DNA from: B13-G4 sp030606805 | GTDB lineage: Bacteria > Desulfobacterota > Desulfobacteria > Desulfobacterales > ETH-SRB1 | Direction: 5' to 3' | Assembly (NCBI GenBank): GCA_030606805.1 | Contig: JAUWFS010000055.1 | Span: forward strand, 1 to 16,549 | Length of the DNA stretch: 16,549 nucleotides | Shown: positions 6,160 to 14,410 of the stretch, piece by piece | How positions within the stretch are numbered: position 1 is the first letter of the stretch | Layout: every line of letters starts with the position of its first letter | Notes under the pieces: model-generated | What the model saw: only the letters and a program-made list of their open reading frames with translations | The model's database searches: none | What the model was told of the DNA's origin: nothing | Translations under genes and position numbers: made by a program

Positions 6160-6768
6160 TTAGACGGTTGCCCCCCACTCCTTAACAAGCTCGTGCTCAA
6201 TTTTCAGATGGTCGAGGACCCTTGCAATTACAGAATCTACGAGGTCGGAGATGTTTTGCGGGTTTGAATAAAATGAGGGGGATGGAGGCATGATGGTTGC
6301 GCCGGCCTTGGCTCCCACATACATGTTTTTCAAATGGATAATGTTTAAAGGAGTTTCCCTTGGCAGCAGGATCAACGGACGTTTTTCTTTGAGATTTACA
6401 TCAGCAGCCCTGTGAATGAGGTTGTCTGCTATACCGGCTGCAATTGCTCCAAGTGTTTTCATTGAGCATGGGGCAATAACCATGCCGTCATTCCTGAATG
6501 ACCCGCTTGCAGGAGGAGCAAAAAAATCATCCTGATTATATGTGTATAATTGAGCTTTTTTGTTAAATGTAATGCCTTTGTCCTTTAAAAAAGATGAAAA
6601 GGATTCACCGCTGTAGCTGGTTTCATGCTCAAGGACTTTATATCCGGCACTTGATATTATAAGATATATGTTTACCGGATTTTTCAAAAGAGCTTTGAGA
6701 AGTCTTATTCCGTATATAGACCCTGAAGCCCCGCATATTGCCACTACTATTTTTTTGTTCACATCCAC
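6160..6768 (-). CDS. ubiX: UbiX-family flavin prenyltransferase
   Basis: UbiX enzymes attach a dimethylallyl unit to FMN to make the prenylated flavin cofactor needed by UbiD-type decarboxylases. The 202-residue protein has the family's hallmarks: VAICGASGSIYGIRLLKAL (FMN-binding Rossmann start), the central APCSMKTLGAIAAGIADNLI, HRAADVNLKEKRPLILLPRETPL, and MPPSPSFYSNP. The start is GTG at 6768, overlapping the ubiA 3' end by ten bases; a second GTG at 6762 is possible. Because ubiA upstream is the futalosine-pathway type, this may be the MqnM partner of menaquinone synthesis, with its UbiD-like decarboxylase (MqnL) elsewhere in the genome. No UbiD homologue is in this window. Confidence 0.95.
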   Translation of the reverse strand: MDVNKKIVVAICGASGSIYGIRLLKALLKNPVNIYLIISSAGYKVLEHETSYSGESFSSFLKDKGITFNKKAQLYTYNQDDFFAPPASGSFRNDGMVIAPCSMKTLGAIAAGIADNLIHRAADVNLKEKRPLILLPRETPLNIIHLKNMYVGAKAGATIMPPSPSFYSNPQNISDLVDSVIARVLDHLKIEHELVKEWGATV

Positions 6769-7625
6769 CGCCTGACCAGCTCGTCTGCCAGAATACCCAG
6801 GAATAAAGTTATGGAAATCAAGCTGTTAATATGAAAAAAGGCAAAATTGACATTGCTGAGATCGTCCGGCTTAACCAGCCTGTGCTCAATAATTAATAAA
6901 ATTCCGATTATAACTACTGCGAAGAAGTACATCAGGTTCATATCAAATACAAAATAGATCAGAAAGAAAAAACAGAAAGAAGCAAGATGTATAATAGAAG
7001 CAATTATAAGTGCTTTTTGTACACCAAAATGAGCAGGTATGGAAAAAAGCCCTTCATTTTTGTCAAATTCAATATCCTGACAAGCATAAAGAATATCAAA
7101 GCCTGCGATATAGGTCATGAGGGCAAATGAAAGAATAAGAACAGACCATGAAAAGGTTTTGGCAAGGGCTATCCATGCACCTGCAGGGGCAAGAGATATG
7201 GCGAAGCCCAGATAAATATGGGAAAGCCAGGTAAACCTTTTTGTATAGGAATAAGAGAAAAGTACAACAAGCATAGGAAAGGAAAGATAAAAGCAGAGTT
7301 TTCCGAGCATTGCTGAAGAAAATATAAAGAGACCTGAAAAGAAAATTACAAATACTACTGCTGAAGATAAAGAAAGCCTTCCTGATGGTATATCTCGTTT
7401 TGAGGTGCGTGGATTCTTTGTGTCAAACTTTACATCAGCTATCCTGTTAAAACCCATGGCAGAGGAGCGTGCTCCAATCATGGCAAGCAAAATCCAGAAA
7501 ATATCTGATATAATCATCTGATGCCGGCGCTGGGCAAGTATTACGGCTGAAAAAGCAAAGGGAAGAGCAAATACAGTATGGCTGAACTTTATCATCCTGC
7601 CGTATGTAAGAATCCGTTCCAGCAA
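6759..7625 (-). CDS. mqnP: UbiA-family polyprenyltransferase, probably MqnP (menaquinone, futalosine route)
   Basis: This integral membrane prenyltransferase (about eight hydrophobic segments) attaches a polyprenyl chain to an aromatic acid. Both Asp-rich motifs are seen: NRIADVKFDTKNPRTSKRDI and YACQDIEFDKNEGLFSIP. This form, with KFSHTVFALPFAF at the N-terminus, is typical of the UbiA-like branch that prenylates dihydroxynaphthoate in the futalosine pathway, rather than of proteobacterial UbiA; assignment to MqnP is inference. I choose the TTG at 7625 (288 residues): AGG nine bases before it lies at the end of amrS, and the resulting N-terminus fits the family. The ATG at 7670 would add 15 residues overlapping amrS. 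It overlaps ubiX downstream. Confidence 0.9.
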   Translation of the reverse strand: MLERILTYGRMIKFSHTVFALPFAFSAVILAQRRHQMIISDIFWILLAMIGARSSAMGFNRIADVKFDTKNPRTSKRDIPSGRLSLSSAVVFVIFFSGLFIFSSAMLGKLCFYLSFPMLVVLFSYSYTKRFTWLSHIYLGFAISLAPAGAWIALAKTFSWSVLILSFALMTYIAGFDILYACQDIEFDKNEGLFSIPAHFGVQKALIIASIIHLASFCFFFLIYFVFDMNLMYFFAVVIIGILLIIEHRLVKPDDLSNVNFAFFHINSLISITLFLGILADELVRRWM

Positions 7626-7627
7626 AA

Positions 7628-8641
7628 TTACAATCCTACTCCATCTATATGCGCTCCACAATGTGTGCACTTACCGTTTTCTATCAGATTTTTGCTTACA
7701 TAAAAACCCCACCTGTCAATAAGAATATTTTTACATTTATAACAGAAAGTATTCTCGCCGTCGTCACCCGGCACATTGCCGGTATAAACATATCTCAAGC
7801 CCGATTTAATACCGATCTCACGGGCCATAACAAGTGTTTCTATAGGTGTGGAAGGCCGGTCTAAAAGCTTATATGTCGGATGGAACCTGCTTATATGCCA
7901 TGGTGTTTCAGGACCCAGAGACTTTACAAGAAATTCAGCCAGCATTTCAAGCTCATGCTTGTCATCGTTTAGCCCAGGAATAAGAAGAGTGGTTACCTCA
8001 ACAAAAATACCAAGTGACTTCATCAGTTTCAACGTCTCCTTAACAGGCTCCAGCCTGGCCTTAACAACATCTTTATAAAAGGAGGCATTAAATGCCTTTA
8101 AGTCAACATTTGCCGCATCCAGGTAAGGGCTTATCATTTGAAGAGCTTCGGAAGTCATGTATCCATTTGTTACAAAAACATTTTTGATCCCCTTTGCATG
8201 AGCCAGTTTTGCAGTATCAAAGGCAAATTCAAAGTATATGGTCGGCTCGGTGTAGGTATAGGCTATGCTTTTGCAGTTTCCTTTTACTGCTGCGTCCACA
8301 ACATCTTCAGGTGTGTATAAGTCGCCGGTTATCATGCCATTATGGTCTGACGGCATCTGCGAAATATCTGCATTCTGGCAGAAAAGACATTTAAAGTTGC
8401 AACCAACTGTTGCTATAGAGTAGGACAGACTCCCCGGGAAAAAATGGAACAGAGGCTTTTTTTCAATAGGATCTATATTGCTTGCTATAAGCTTTCCATA
8501 AACCAGGGTCTTCAGAGTTCCTTCCTGGTTCTCACGCACACCGCATATCCCGCGCCCGCCATTTTTAATCACACAACGATGGTTGCAAAGATTGCATTTA
8601 ACTTTTTTTTCATTAAGCGGTTTGTAAAGATATGCTTCCAT
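7628..8641 (-). CDS. amrS: AmmeMemoRadiSam system radical SAM enzyme
   Basis: The 337-residue protein is a radical SAM enzyme with three cysteine groups. The N-terminal group is C16, C19, C23, C33 (CNLCNHRCVIKNGGRGICG). The radical SAM cluster is C81-x3-C85-x2-C88 (GCNFKCLFCQN). A C-terminal zinc-ribbon-like set is C300, C303, C325 and C328. FFPGSLSYSIATVGCNFKC, VDLKAFNASFYK and TPWHISRFHPTYK are typical of the AmmeMemoRadiSam family, related to pyruvate-formate-lyase activating enzymes. Its usual partners, Memo and AMMECR1 proteins, are not in the window, and the physiological reaction of the system is unclear. GGAG ten bases before the ATG at 8641 supports the start. It touches ubiA downstream and follows a methyltransferase by 49 bases. 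Confidence 0.93.
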   Translation of the reverse strand: MEAYLYKPLNEKKVKCNLCNHRCVIKNGGRGICGVRENQEGTLKTLVYGKLIASNIDPIEKKPLFHFFPGSLSYSIATVGCNFKCLFCQNADISQMPSDHNGMITGDLYTPEDVVDAAVKGNCKSIAYTYTEPTIYFEFAFDTAKLAHAKGIKNVFVTNGYMTSEALQMISPYLDAANVDLKAFNASFYKDVVKARLEPVKETLKLMKSLGIFVEVTTLLIPGLNDDKHELEMLAEFLVKSLGPETPWHISRFHPTYKLLDRPSTPIETLVMAREIGIKSGLRYVYTGNVPGDDGENTFCYKCKNILIDRWGFYVSKNLIENGKCTHCGAHIDGVGL

Positions 8642-8690
8642 AGTTGCTTAACTCCGATTTCTAATTTTCATGGTTTGCTCAAGACCTCTT

Positions 8691-9437
8691 TTAACCTGTT
8701 AATGCATTAGTTGTAGGCTTGGCTTGACAAGTAATTGAGAGCGGTCTGGTCATATAGCGGGGAACCGGGGCAAAAACAATGCCTGCGAAGGCCCCAAACG
8801 GGCATCTTTGAATCAGTCTCGAACGTTCTATTCTGGAGGTGATTTTTCCTGATGCCGATAAAAAATGACATACAGTTCTCCATGATATAGGGACATCTCC
8901 CAAAACGGCACGGATAATTTTTTTTAATTCCCAGATACTGAAAAACTGCGCGCGGTTGTAAATGCTTTTGGTAAATATCCCTTTAAGCCGCAACTGTATC
9001 CCCTTAAGAGCATACCTATTAAGAACGCCTATAAAAATTCTGTCTTTTGCAACCCTGCAGGCCTCTTCAATTGCCTTCCTGGGATCATCAACAAATTCCA
9101 GAGTTGTTATAAAGCAGGCATAGTTAAATGAATTATCATCAAAAGGCAGATCTTCGGCAAATCCGCGATGTAGATCCACACGATGCCCAACTTTTTTAAA
9201 AGCAATATCGAGCATATATTGAGATGGATCAATGCCTGTAATCCGTAGTCCTTTGTTTAAAAATGGGAGAAGACTTGCACCGGTTCCACAGCCTATTTCT
9301 AAAAGAGAATTTCCATCCATCGGCTTGAGCATATCCAGCATAAGTCGGGATTCAAGGTCGGCGGCAAAACTGTTTCGTGGTCGATCATACCACTGATCAT
9401 AATTTACGGCATCATTAAAATCAAATATATAACCCAT
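8691..9437 (-). CDS. Class I SAM-dependent methyltransferase (UbiE/Methyltransf_11 type)
   Basis: The product has 248 residues from the ATG at 9437, starting MGYIFDFNDAVNYDQWYDRP; an in-frame TTG at 9473 is less likely. Motif I is LLEIGCGTGASLLP (46-59), the acidic end of strand 2 is D70 (ITGIDPSQYML), and DLPFDDNSFNYACFITTLEF carries motifs II/III. The C-terminal part (about 170-248) is basic, Pro-rich and family-specific. The substrate is unknown. Because it leads a cluster with amrS, ubiA/mqnP and ubiX, a role in quinone methylation is conceivable, but the sequence does not show the UbiE/MenG signature clearly enough to claim it. No strong ribosome binding site is seen. A repeat (9493-9615) lies upstream. 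Confidence 0.88.
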   Translation of the reverse strand: MGYIFDFNDAVNYDQWYDRPRNSFAADLESRLMLDMLKPMDGNSLLEIGCGTGASLLPFLNKGLRITGIDPSQYMLDIAFKKVGHRVDLHRGFAEDLPFDDNSFNYACFITTLEFVDDPRKAIEEACRVAKDRIFIGVLNRYALKGIQLRLKGIFTKSIYNRAQFFSIWELKKIIRAVLGDVPISWRTVCHFLSASGKITSRIERSRLIQRCPFGAFAGIVFAPVPRYMTRPLSITCQAKPTTNALTG

Positions 9438-9492
9438 ATCTAATAATTTATTAAAAAAAAGGAATTTTATCAAGAAAAAAACATTCGTACGC

Positions 9493-9615
9493 GTTCACGG
9501 AACATTGAAATTGGAAATTTGGCCTTCATGCTTTTATACTGTTCTTCCCGGGTGCAATACAAATTTAATCTCTCCCCAATTTCTACTTTCCAATTTCAAG
9601 TTTCAAGCCGTGAAC
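9493..9615. repeat. GTTCACGG...CCGTGAAC inverted-repeat element, copy 1
   Basis: The 123-bp stretch between gpgS and the methyltransferase has 8-bp ends GTTCACGG/CCGTGAAC and inner arms GAAATTGGAAA (9507-9517) / TTTCCAATTTC (9588-9598). Its reverse complement matches 15064-15136 closely (TTGAAACTTGAAATTGGAAA, then GAACAGTA-AAAAGCATGAAGG). It carries about 20 extra bases in the middle compared with that copy. It has no coding capacity. Confidence 0.75.
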
Positions 9616-9671
9616 TCTTAGAAAGATTCTTAATAGAAATGTATTTGGAAAGACCTGATAGGAGTGTATTT

Positions 9672-10652
9672 TCAGGTTACTTTGAATTTTTTTCTATACT
9701 CGGGAATTTTTATAATCGGCGGCCTTTCAAAGCCCTTATCTTTATAAATATCTGGCTGGTATCCGTCATTTCCCAATTTGTATTGTATCATCTCGTTAAA
9801 AAATTCGCTTTTTAATTCAGCCATACCAAGCTTCTCAAGGCGCTTGCAAAAAGTCTTCAGAATAACAAAAGACATTTTTCCCAATGATTTAGTATCCTGA
9901 TTCCTGTGAACCCGCCTTTCAAGATCTACCTGAGCAATAACATCGAGTCCCCATTTTTCATAAGTATCAAGAATTATACTGGTTTCAATGCCGTAGCCGA
10001 TTGGAAAGGGAATTTTCTCAAAGAGTTCACGGTAACCGGCATATTCGCCGGAAAGAGGCTGTAGTATCTGGGTAAGCTCCGGGAAAAAAAGAGAGAACAG
10101 AGGCCTTATTACCAGTTCCGTGACTCTCCCGCCGCCTGTAGGTCTGGTTTTTTTCTTGCCTGTGGCAAGGGTAATGGGCCTGTCATAATATGCCTTGCTA
10201 TATTTGATATTATCAAAAAGAAGAAGCGGACCTACAAGAGCATAAACAAATCTATGATGAATATTTTTTATATCAGCATCAAGATAAACAATTATATCAC
10301 CTTTTGTAATATAAAGAGCTTTCCAAAGATTTTCACCCTTTCCCTTGAACTTTTCAAGTTTGGGCAGGATATCATTAGCTTTGTATACATCAGCGCCATA
10401 AGTTGATGCTATTTCCATGGTTCTATCTGTTGAGCCTGAATCAATAACCACGATTTCATCAAGAAGTTGATAGCGAGACATCAACTCCGAGTTCATGATA
10501 ATAATTTCTTTTGCAATAGTCTTTTCTTCGTTAAGAGTAGGCAGACAAAGAGATATTTTAATCTTTTTCTTTTTTTTTTCTTCAACAAGACGGTTAATGT
10601 CTTTGAATTCAGAATGATGAAAGGTATTTTTTTTTAGCCAGTTGCTATTCAT
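9672..10652 (-). CDS. gpgS: Glucosyl-3-phosphoglycerate synthase (GT-A fold glycosyltransferase)
   Basis: GpgS transfers glucose from an NDP-glucose donor to 3-phosphoglycerate, the first step in glucosylglycerate synthesis (a compatible solute, or a primer of methylglucose polysaccharides in mycobacteria). The 326-residue protein begins with a Lys-rich segment and has LCLPTLNEEKTI (36-46), VVIDSGSTDRTMEIA (68-82), the DAD metal site (D125, D127), GGGRVTELVIRPLFSLFFPEL (173-193), QPLSGEYAGYRE (198-209) and GYGIETSI (219-226), all matching the GpgS family. AAAGGAG six bases before the ATG, within the end of the M20-like gene that it overlaps by eight bases, shows tight coupling. The phosphatase GpgP that completes the pathway is not in this window. 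Confidence 0.9.
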   Translation of the reverse strand: MNSNWLKKNTFHHSEFKDINRLVEEKKKKKIKISLCLPTLNEEKTIAKEIIIMNSELMSRYQLLDEIVVIDSGSTDRTMEIASTYGADVYKANDILPKLEKFKGKGENLWKALYITKGDIIVYLDADIKNIHHRFVYALVGPLLLFDNIKYSKAYYDRPITLATGKKKTRPTGGGRVTELVIRPLFSLFFPELTQILQPLSGEYAGYRELFEKIPFPIGYGIETSIILDTYEKWGLDVIAQVDLERRVHRNQDTKSLGKMSFVILKTFCKRLEKLGMAELKSEFFNEMIQYKLGNDGYQPDIYKDKGFERPPIIKIPEYRKKFKVT

Positions 10653-11802
10653 CGCAAACTCCTTTGTCTATTGCCATAATTGCTCCAATAATCTGAGCGA
10701 TCCCTTTATACATTGGTTCAATTTCCATCGTAGCATTTTCAAGATGAATATTTTCTCCATGAGTAATCCCAAGTGTAACTGCCGGTATTTTGTGTGCAAG
10801 AAGAATTGACAGCTCAGATTCACTTGGTTCACATATTGGTTTTAGGCCCAACCTTTCAATTATTGCGCCGGCACTTTTTACAAGGGGATGATTGTATTTT
10901 AAACTGGCTGCGCTCAGGTTGCTTATAGTTTTCAGCTTCAGCTCAATTTCATTCTGGTGACTTATGTCTTCAATAATGTCATTAATATCATTATAAATAC
11001 TTTTGACCATTTTATCTGAATTACTTTGAATCTCAAAGCCAAGTTTTGCCTTACCGGCTATAGTTCCATGCTTGAAACCGCCTGATATTTTACCGATAAT
11101 TACTCTGGAACGTGGTCTTTGAGGTAGCCGTAACTCCATGATCTGATTTATAACTTCATTTAAAATCAATATCGCATTTGACTTGAACTTCTGAAGCGGT
11201 CCGGGTGTGGGTGATATATCACATTCAACTTCACATCTAATCATTCCTTCAGAATAATAATTAAGTCTGCCAAGTTCAACACCCTCCATGCAAATTGCAC
11301 CTCTTATGGGAGTATTCCACGTTTTCAGGAGATGCCTGATGCCTCGCAAATTCCCCCTTCCTAATGATTGTATAGTTCCCGCAAGAACAATATCTGATTC
11401 AAAACGAAGATCCAGCTTTCTAAAAATTTCCGGCAACGAAGCCAATACCCCAATACTCAATGAATTATCTAAAATGCCTACTCCCTTTATTCTTTTTTTC
11501 CTGACAGTATAATTATGATCTACATTTTTTTCAAAAACCGTGTCCAGATGTGCAACGACAAAAACAGGTGGCTTTGATGGAGAAGTTCCCCTGATAATTC
11601 CAATGGGATTCCTGTATGCATCGGTTGTACATTCATCTACCTGAAACTCAGCCAACCTTTCCATAAATAAATCGGTCCGCCTTTTTTCCTTGAAAGTAGG
11701 AGCAGGTATCTGTCCAATAAATACTATATTAGCGATAATTATTTCCTTGATCGATTTTATCGCCTCAACAACGGACGGTAATTCATCAAGATACTTTTCC
11801 AT
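10645..11802 (-). CDS. M20-family metallopeptidase homologue, possibly catalytically inactive
   Basis: The protein has 385 residues from the ATG at 11802, chosen because AGGGTGG lies five bases upstream; an in-frame GTG at 11811 falls within that site. The M20 fold is recognisable. VVAHLDTVF gives the first metal ligand and Asp (H85, D87), GVGILDNSLSIGVLASL the bridging Asp (D112), ICMEGVELG an acidic ligand (E173), and ITHGENIHLENATMEI the C-terminal His (H353). However, where M20 peptidases read EE-G-x-G-x-LRG, this one has TIQSLGRGNLRG: both the catalytic Glu and the adjacent Glu ligand are replaced (S146, L147). Hydrolysis by the usual mechanism is therefore doubtful. It overlaps gpgS, so it may have a role tied to that gene. 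No signal peptide is present. Confidence 0.85.
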   Translation of the reverse strand: MEKYLDELPSVVEAIKSIKEIIIANIVFIGQIPAPTFKEKRRTDLFMERLAEFQVDECTTDAYRNPIGIIRGTSPSKPPVFVVAHLDTVFEKNVDHNYTVRKKRIKGVGILDNSLSIGVLASLPEIFRKLDLRFESDIVLAGTIQSLGRGNLRGIRHLLKTWNTPIRGAICMEGVELGRLNYYSEGMIRCEVECDISPTPGPLQKFKSNAILILNEVINQIMELRLPQRPRSRVIIGKISGGFKHGTIAGKAKLGFEIQSNSDKMVKSIYNDINDIIEDISHQNEIELKLKTISNLSAASLKYNHPLVKSAGAIIERLGLKPICEPSESELSILLAHKIPAVTLGITHGENIHLENATMEIEPMYKGIAQIIGAIMAIDKGVCDE

Positions 11803-11883
11803 ATCAGCCACCCTAAAAACAGCAAGAATTTATTGAAAAATTATATTTTATTATCATATGTGCCGAAATTTTAAAAGAAATTA

Positions 11884-11913
11884 TTGACATATTAAACATT
11901 TTCAAAGCAAAAT
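11884..11913 (+). promoter_or_regulatory. Candidate sigma70-type promoter for the SH3 protein - nadB pair
   Basis: A perfect TTGACA (11884-11889) is followed after 18 bases by CAAAAT (11908-11913, four of six matches). It lies in the divergent AT-rich gap between the M20-like gene and the SH3 gene, about 140 bases before the start codon. The rest of this 250-base gap shows no other clear signal. Confidence 0.35.
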
Positions 11914-12051
11914 AGAAACCTATTTTAATCGTTATTCAATACGGAATTTCAACAAGAACCTTTACTAAGCCCTTTACCCGTTTGGCATGGACAGGAATTA
12001 AGGGTACAAAACTTGAGTGCTAATTTACAATTTTTATGGAGAATACCGCAA

Positions 12052-12705
12052 ATGAAAAGATTTATTGTTTTTTTCATAGTCTTATTTTCTACAGCAGTGC
12101 ATGCTGAAACCATGTATATTGATGATATTGTTAAAATAACGGTCAGAACTGGGCCGGGAATTGCTCACAAGATAGTAGCAATGATTAAATCAGGCGAAAG
12201 AGTTGAGGTGCTTAAGACAGAGGAGCCAGATAAGGACTGGTTTCTTGTTCGAATCAAAAACGGAAAGGAAGGATGGGTTCTCAGCCGCTTCCTCAAATCT
12301 AAAGAACCGGATGGACTGATTCTTGAAAGATTGGAAAAAAAACATAACGCGTTTAAGAATCAAGCTGCCTCTATGATTGAAGAAAACAAGGTCTATAAGA
12401 AAGAAAATAAGAAACTGAATTCAGAACTTAAAACAAACAAAGAAATATCAAATAAAATTAAATCATCTTACGAAACCTTAAAAAAAGAGTCAGCCGAATT
12501 TCTTGAACTAAAGTCTAATTATGGAAAGGCTTCGTCAAAACTTATCGAACAGACAAAAAAAGCTAAAAAATTGGAAGAAGAATTAACAAGCCTGTTGTTA
12601 CAACAGAATATCAAGTGGTTTTTAAGCGGCGCCGGAGTGCTCCTTTTGGGTTTCGTGATAGGATTTAGCACCAAACGTCAGCGCAGGCGATCATCTTTAC
12701 TGTAA
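12052..12705 (+). CDS. SH3 domain / coiled-coil / C-terminal membrane-anchor protein (YgiM/TIGR04211-like)
   Basis: The product is 217 residues from the ATG at 12052, which has GGAGAA eight bases upstream. Residues 1-18 are a signal peptide (MKRFIVFFIVLFSTAVHA, likely cleavage before ET). A bacterial SH3b domain follows (about 20-82), with VKITVRTGPGIAHKIVAMI and DWFLVRIKNGKEGWVLSRFL. Then comes a Lys/Glu-rich coiled coil (about 88-185), and a single TM segment near the C-terminus (WFLSGAGVLLLGFVIGF) with a basic tail (KRQRRR). This order matches the SH3-and-anchor family, an envelope protein of unknown exact role, with the SH3 and coil facing the periplasm. nadB follows after 11 bases, so the two are co-transcribed; the functional link is not evident. 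Confidence 0.9.
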   Translation: MKRFIVFFIVLFSTAVHAETMYIDDIVKITVRTGPGIAHKIVAMIKSGERVEVLKTEEPDKDWFLVRIKNGKEGWVLSRFLKSKEPDGLILERLEKKHNAFKNQAASMIEENKVYKKENKKLNSELKTNKEISNKIKSSYETLKKESAEFLELKSNYGKASSKLIEQTKKAKKLEEELTSLLLQQNIKWFLSGAGVLLLGFVIGFSTKRQRRRSSLL

Positions 12706-12716
12706 AATTATAAAAA

Positions 12717-14354
12717 ATGGAATTTGAAACTGATTTCTTGATTATAGGAAGCGGTGTGGCTGGGCTGACGTTCGCCCTTAAAGTAGCAGAATTCGGCAGT
12801 GTCGCACTTGTAACTAAAAAAGGAATCATGGACAGCAATACAGCTCAGGCACAGGGCGGAATCGCCTCTGTTTTTGATAAAGTTGATTCATTTGATCTCC
12901 ATATTCGTGACACTCTTGCATCAGGAGACGGTCTTTGCAACAAGGAAGTTGTTGAGATGGTAGTAAAAAACGGACCTGATAGAATTCTGGAACTGATCAA
13001 TTTTGGTGTACATTTCAACTTAAAGAAAAATGGTTCAAAAAAGAAAACTTTTGACTTTGATCTTGGACGCGAAGGGGGACACTCAAAAAAACGTATCGTG
13101 CATGCTCAGGATTTGACGGGACTGGAAATAGAAACCGTGCTGGTACGTCACGTCAAAAATCATGAACGCATTACACTGTTTGAGAACCATATCGCAATTG
13201 ATCTTATCACCTGTTCAACTCTTTTAAAAAGCGGTCTGGTAACAACCAACCACGAGGAATCATGCTGTGGAGCATATGTTCTTGAAAGAGATACAAAACA
13301 AGTCAAAACCTTTCGCGCTAAAATAACTCTGCTCGCCACAGGTGGCGCCGGCAAGGTATATATTTACACAAGCAACCCCGACATTGCGACCGGAGATGGA
13401 ATCGCAATGGGATACAGAGCAGGCGCTACATTAGCCAACCTTGAGTTTGTCCAGTTCCATCCAACCTGCCTTTACCATCCTGAAGCTAAAAACTTTCTTA
13501 TTTCAGAAGCTGTCAGGGGTGAAGGAGGAATGCTTATTGACTCTGCCGGAAATCCTTTCATGGAGAGATATGATCCCCAAAAAGATCTGGCCTGCCGTGA
13601 TATTGTTGCCAGAGCTATAGATGCGGAACTCAAAAAAAGCGGAGATGATTCGGTATTTCTCGATATATCTCATAAAAATTCCGAATTTGTTAAAAATCGT
13701 TTTCCTAATCTTTATGAAAAATGTTTAACTTTCGGTATCGACATGACAGCCGAACCTATTCCTGTTGTTCCGGCAGCTCATTATATGTGCGGCGGCGTAA
13801 AAACAGATATCCACGGCAGAACAAATATCCTCGGGCTTTACGCCATTGGGGAAACAGCCTGTACAGGCCTTCACGGCGCCAATAGACTGGCAAGTAATTC
13901 TCTGATAGAAGCGCTGGTCTATGCCCATATGGCAGCGAAACATGCGGTAAAAGACCTCGAAACTTTAGATTTCAAATCCATGCCCGACCTTCCCCTATGG
14001 GACGAATCCGGCACAACCGATAGTGATGAAGTCATCATGGTTTCACATAACTGGGATGAAATAAGACGGTCTATGTGGAATTATGTAGGAATAGTTAGAT
14101 CGAATAAACGTCTTGAAAGAGCAAAAAGAAGGATAGAGAATATTCAAAACGAAATTCATGAGTATTACTGGAATTTCAAAATTGCCGGAGATCTTATTGA
14201 ACTCCGAAATATTGCTACGGTTGCTGAACTGATTATTAAATGCGCCATGCTCAGAAAGGAAAGCCGCGGACTTCACTACAATATAGAATATCCTTATCGT
14301 GATGACAAATTATGGGGGAAAGATACTATTATAAGAAAAACTTTTGAAGGATAA
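12717..14354 (+). CDS. nadB: L-aspartate oxidase
   Basis: NadB is a flavoprotein that oxidises L-aspartate to iminoaspartate, which NadA then condenses with dihydroxyacetone phosphate to quinolinate in de novo NAD synthesis. The 545-residue length is normal. FLIIGSGVAGLTFALKVAE is the FAD-binding motif at the N-terminus. SNTAQAQGGIASVF, LGREGGHSKKRIVHAQDLTG, ATGGAGKVY, LEFVQFHPTCLY, SEAVRGEGGMLID, PAAHYMCGGVKTDIHG and GETACTGLHGANRLASNSL follow in the order expected for NadB and succinate dehydrogenase flavoproteins. A helical C-terminal domain (about 430-545) with SHNWDEIRRSMWNYVGIVRS is typical of NadB rather than SdhA. No good ribosome binding site precedes the ATG, so it may depend on translation of the SH3 gene just upstream. 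Confidence 0.97.
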   Translation: MEFETDFLIIGSGVAGLTFALKVAEFGSVALVTKKGIMDSNTAQAQGGIASVFDKVDSFDLHIRDTLASGDGLCNKEVVEMVVKNGPDRILELINFGVHFNLKKNGSKKKTFDFDLGREGGHSKKRIVHAQDLTGLEIETVLVRHVKNHERITLFENHIAIDLITCSTLLKSGLVTTNHEESCCGAYVLERDTKQVKTFRAKITLLATGGAGKVYIYTSNPDIATGDGIAMGYRAGATLANLEFVQFHPTCLYHPEAKNFLISEAVRGEGGMLIDSAGNPFMERYDPQKDLACRDIVARAIDAELKKSGDDSVFLDISHKNSEFVKNRFPNLYEKCLTFGIDMTAEPIPVVPAAHYMCGGVKTDIHGRTNILGLYAIGETACTGLHGANRLASNSLIEALVYAHMAAKHAVKDLETLDFKSMPDLPLWDESGTTDSDEVIMVSHNWDEIRRSMWNYVGIVRSNKRLERAKRRIENIQNEIHEYYWNFKIAGDLIELRNIATVAELIIKCAMLRKESRGLHYNIEYPYRDDKLWGKDTIIRKTFEG

Positions 14355-14410
14355 AATTGTTCAATATAGTTAATAATTTTCTTGCATGAAAATCGTTACT
14401 AAGATATTAA

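Noticed and set aside
9519..9815. 98-codon plus-strand ORF
   Set aside because: Composed of the GTTCACGG repeat plus antisense of the gpgS 3' end.
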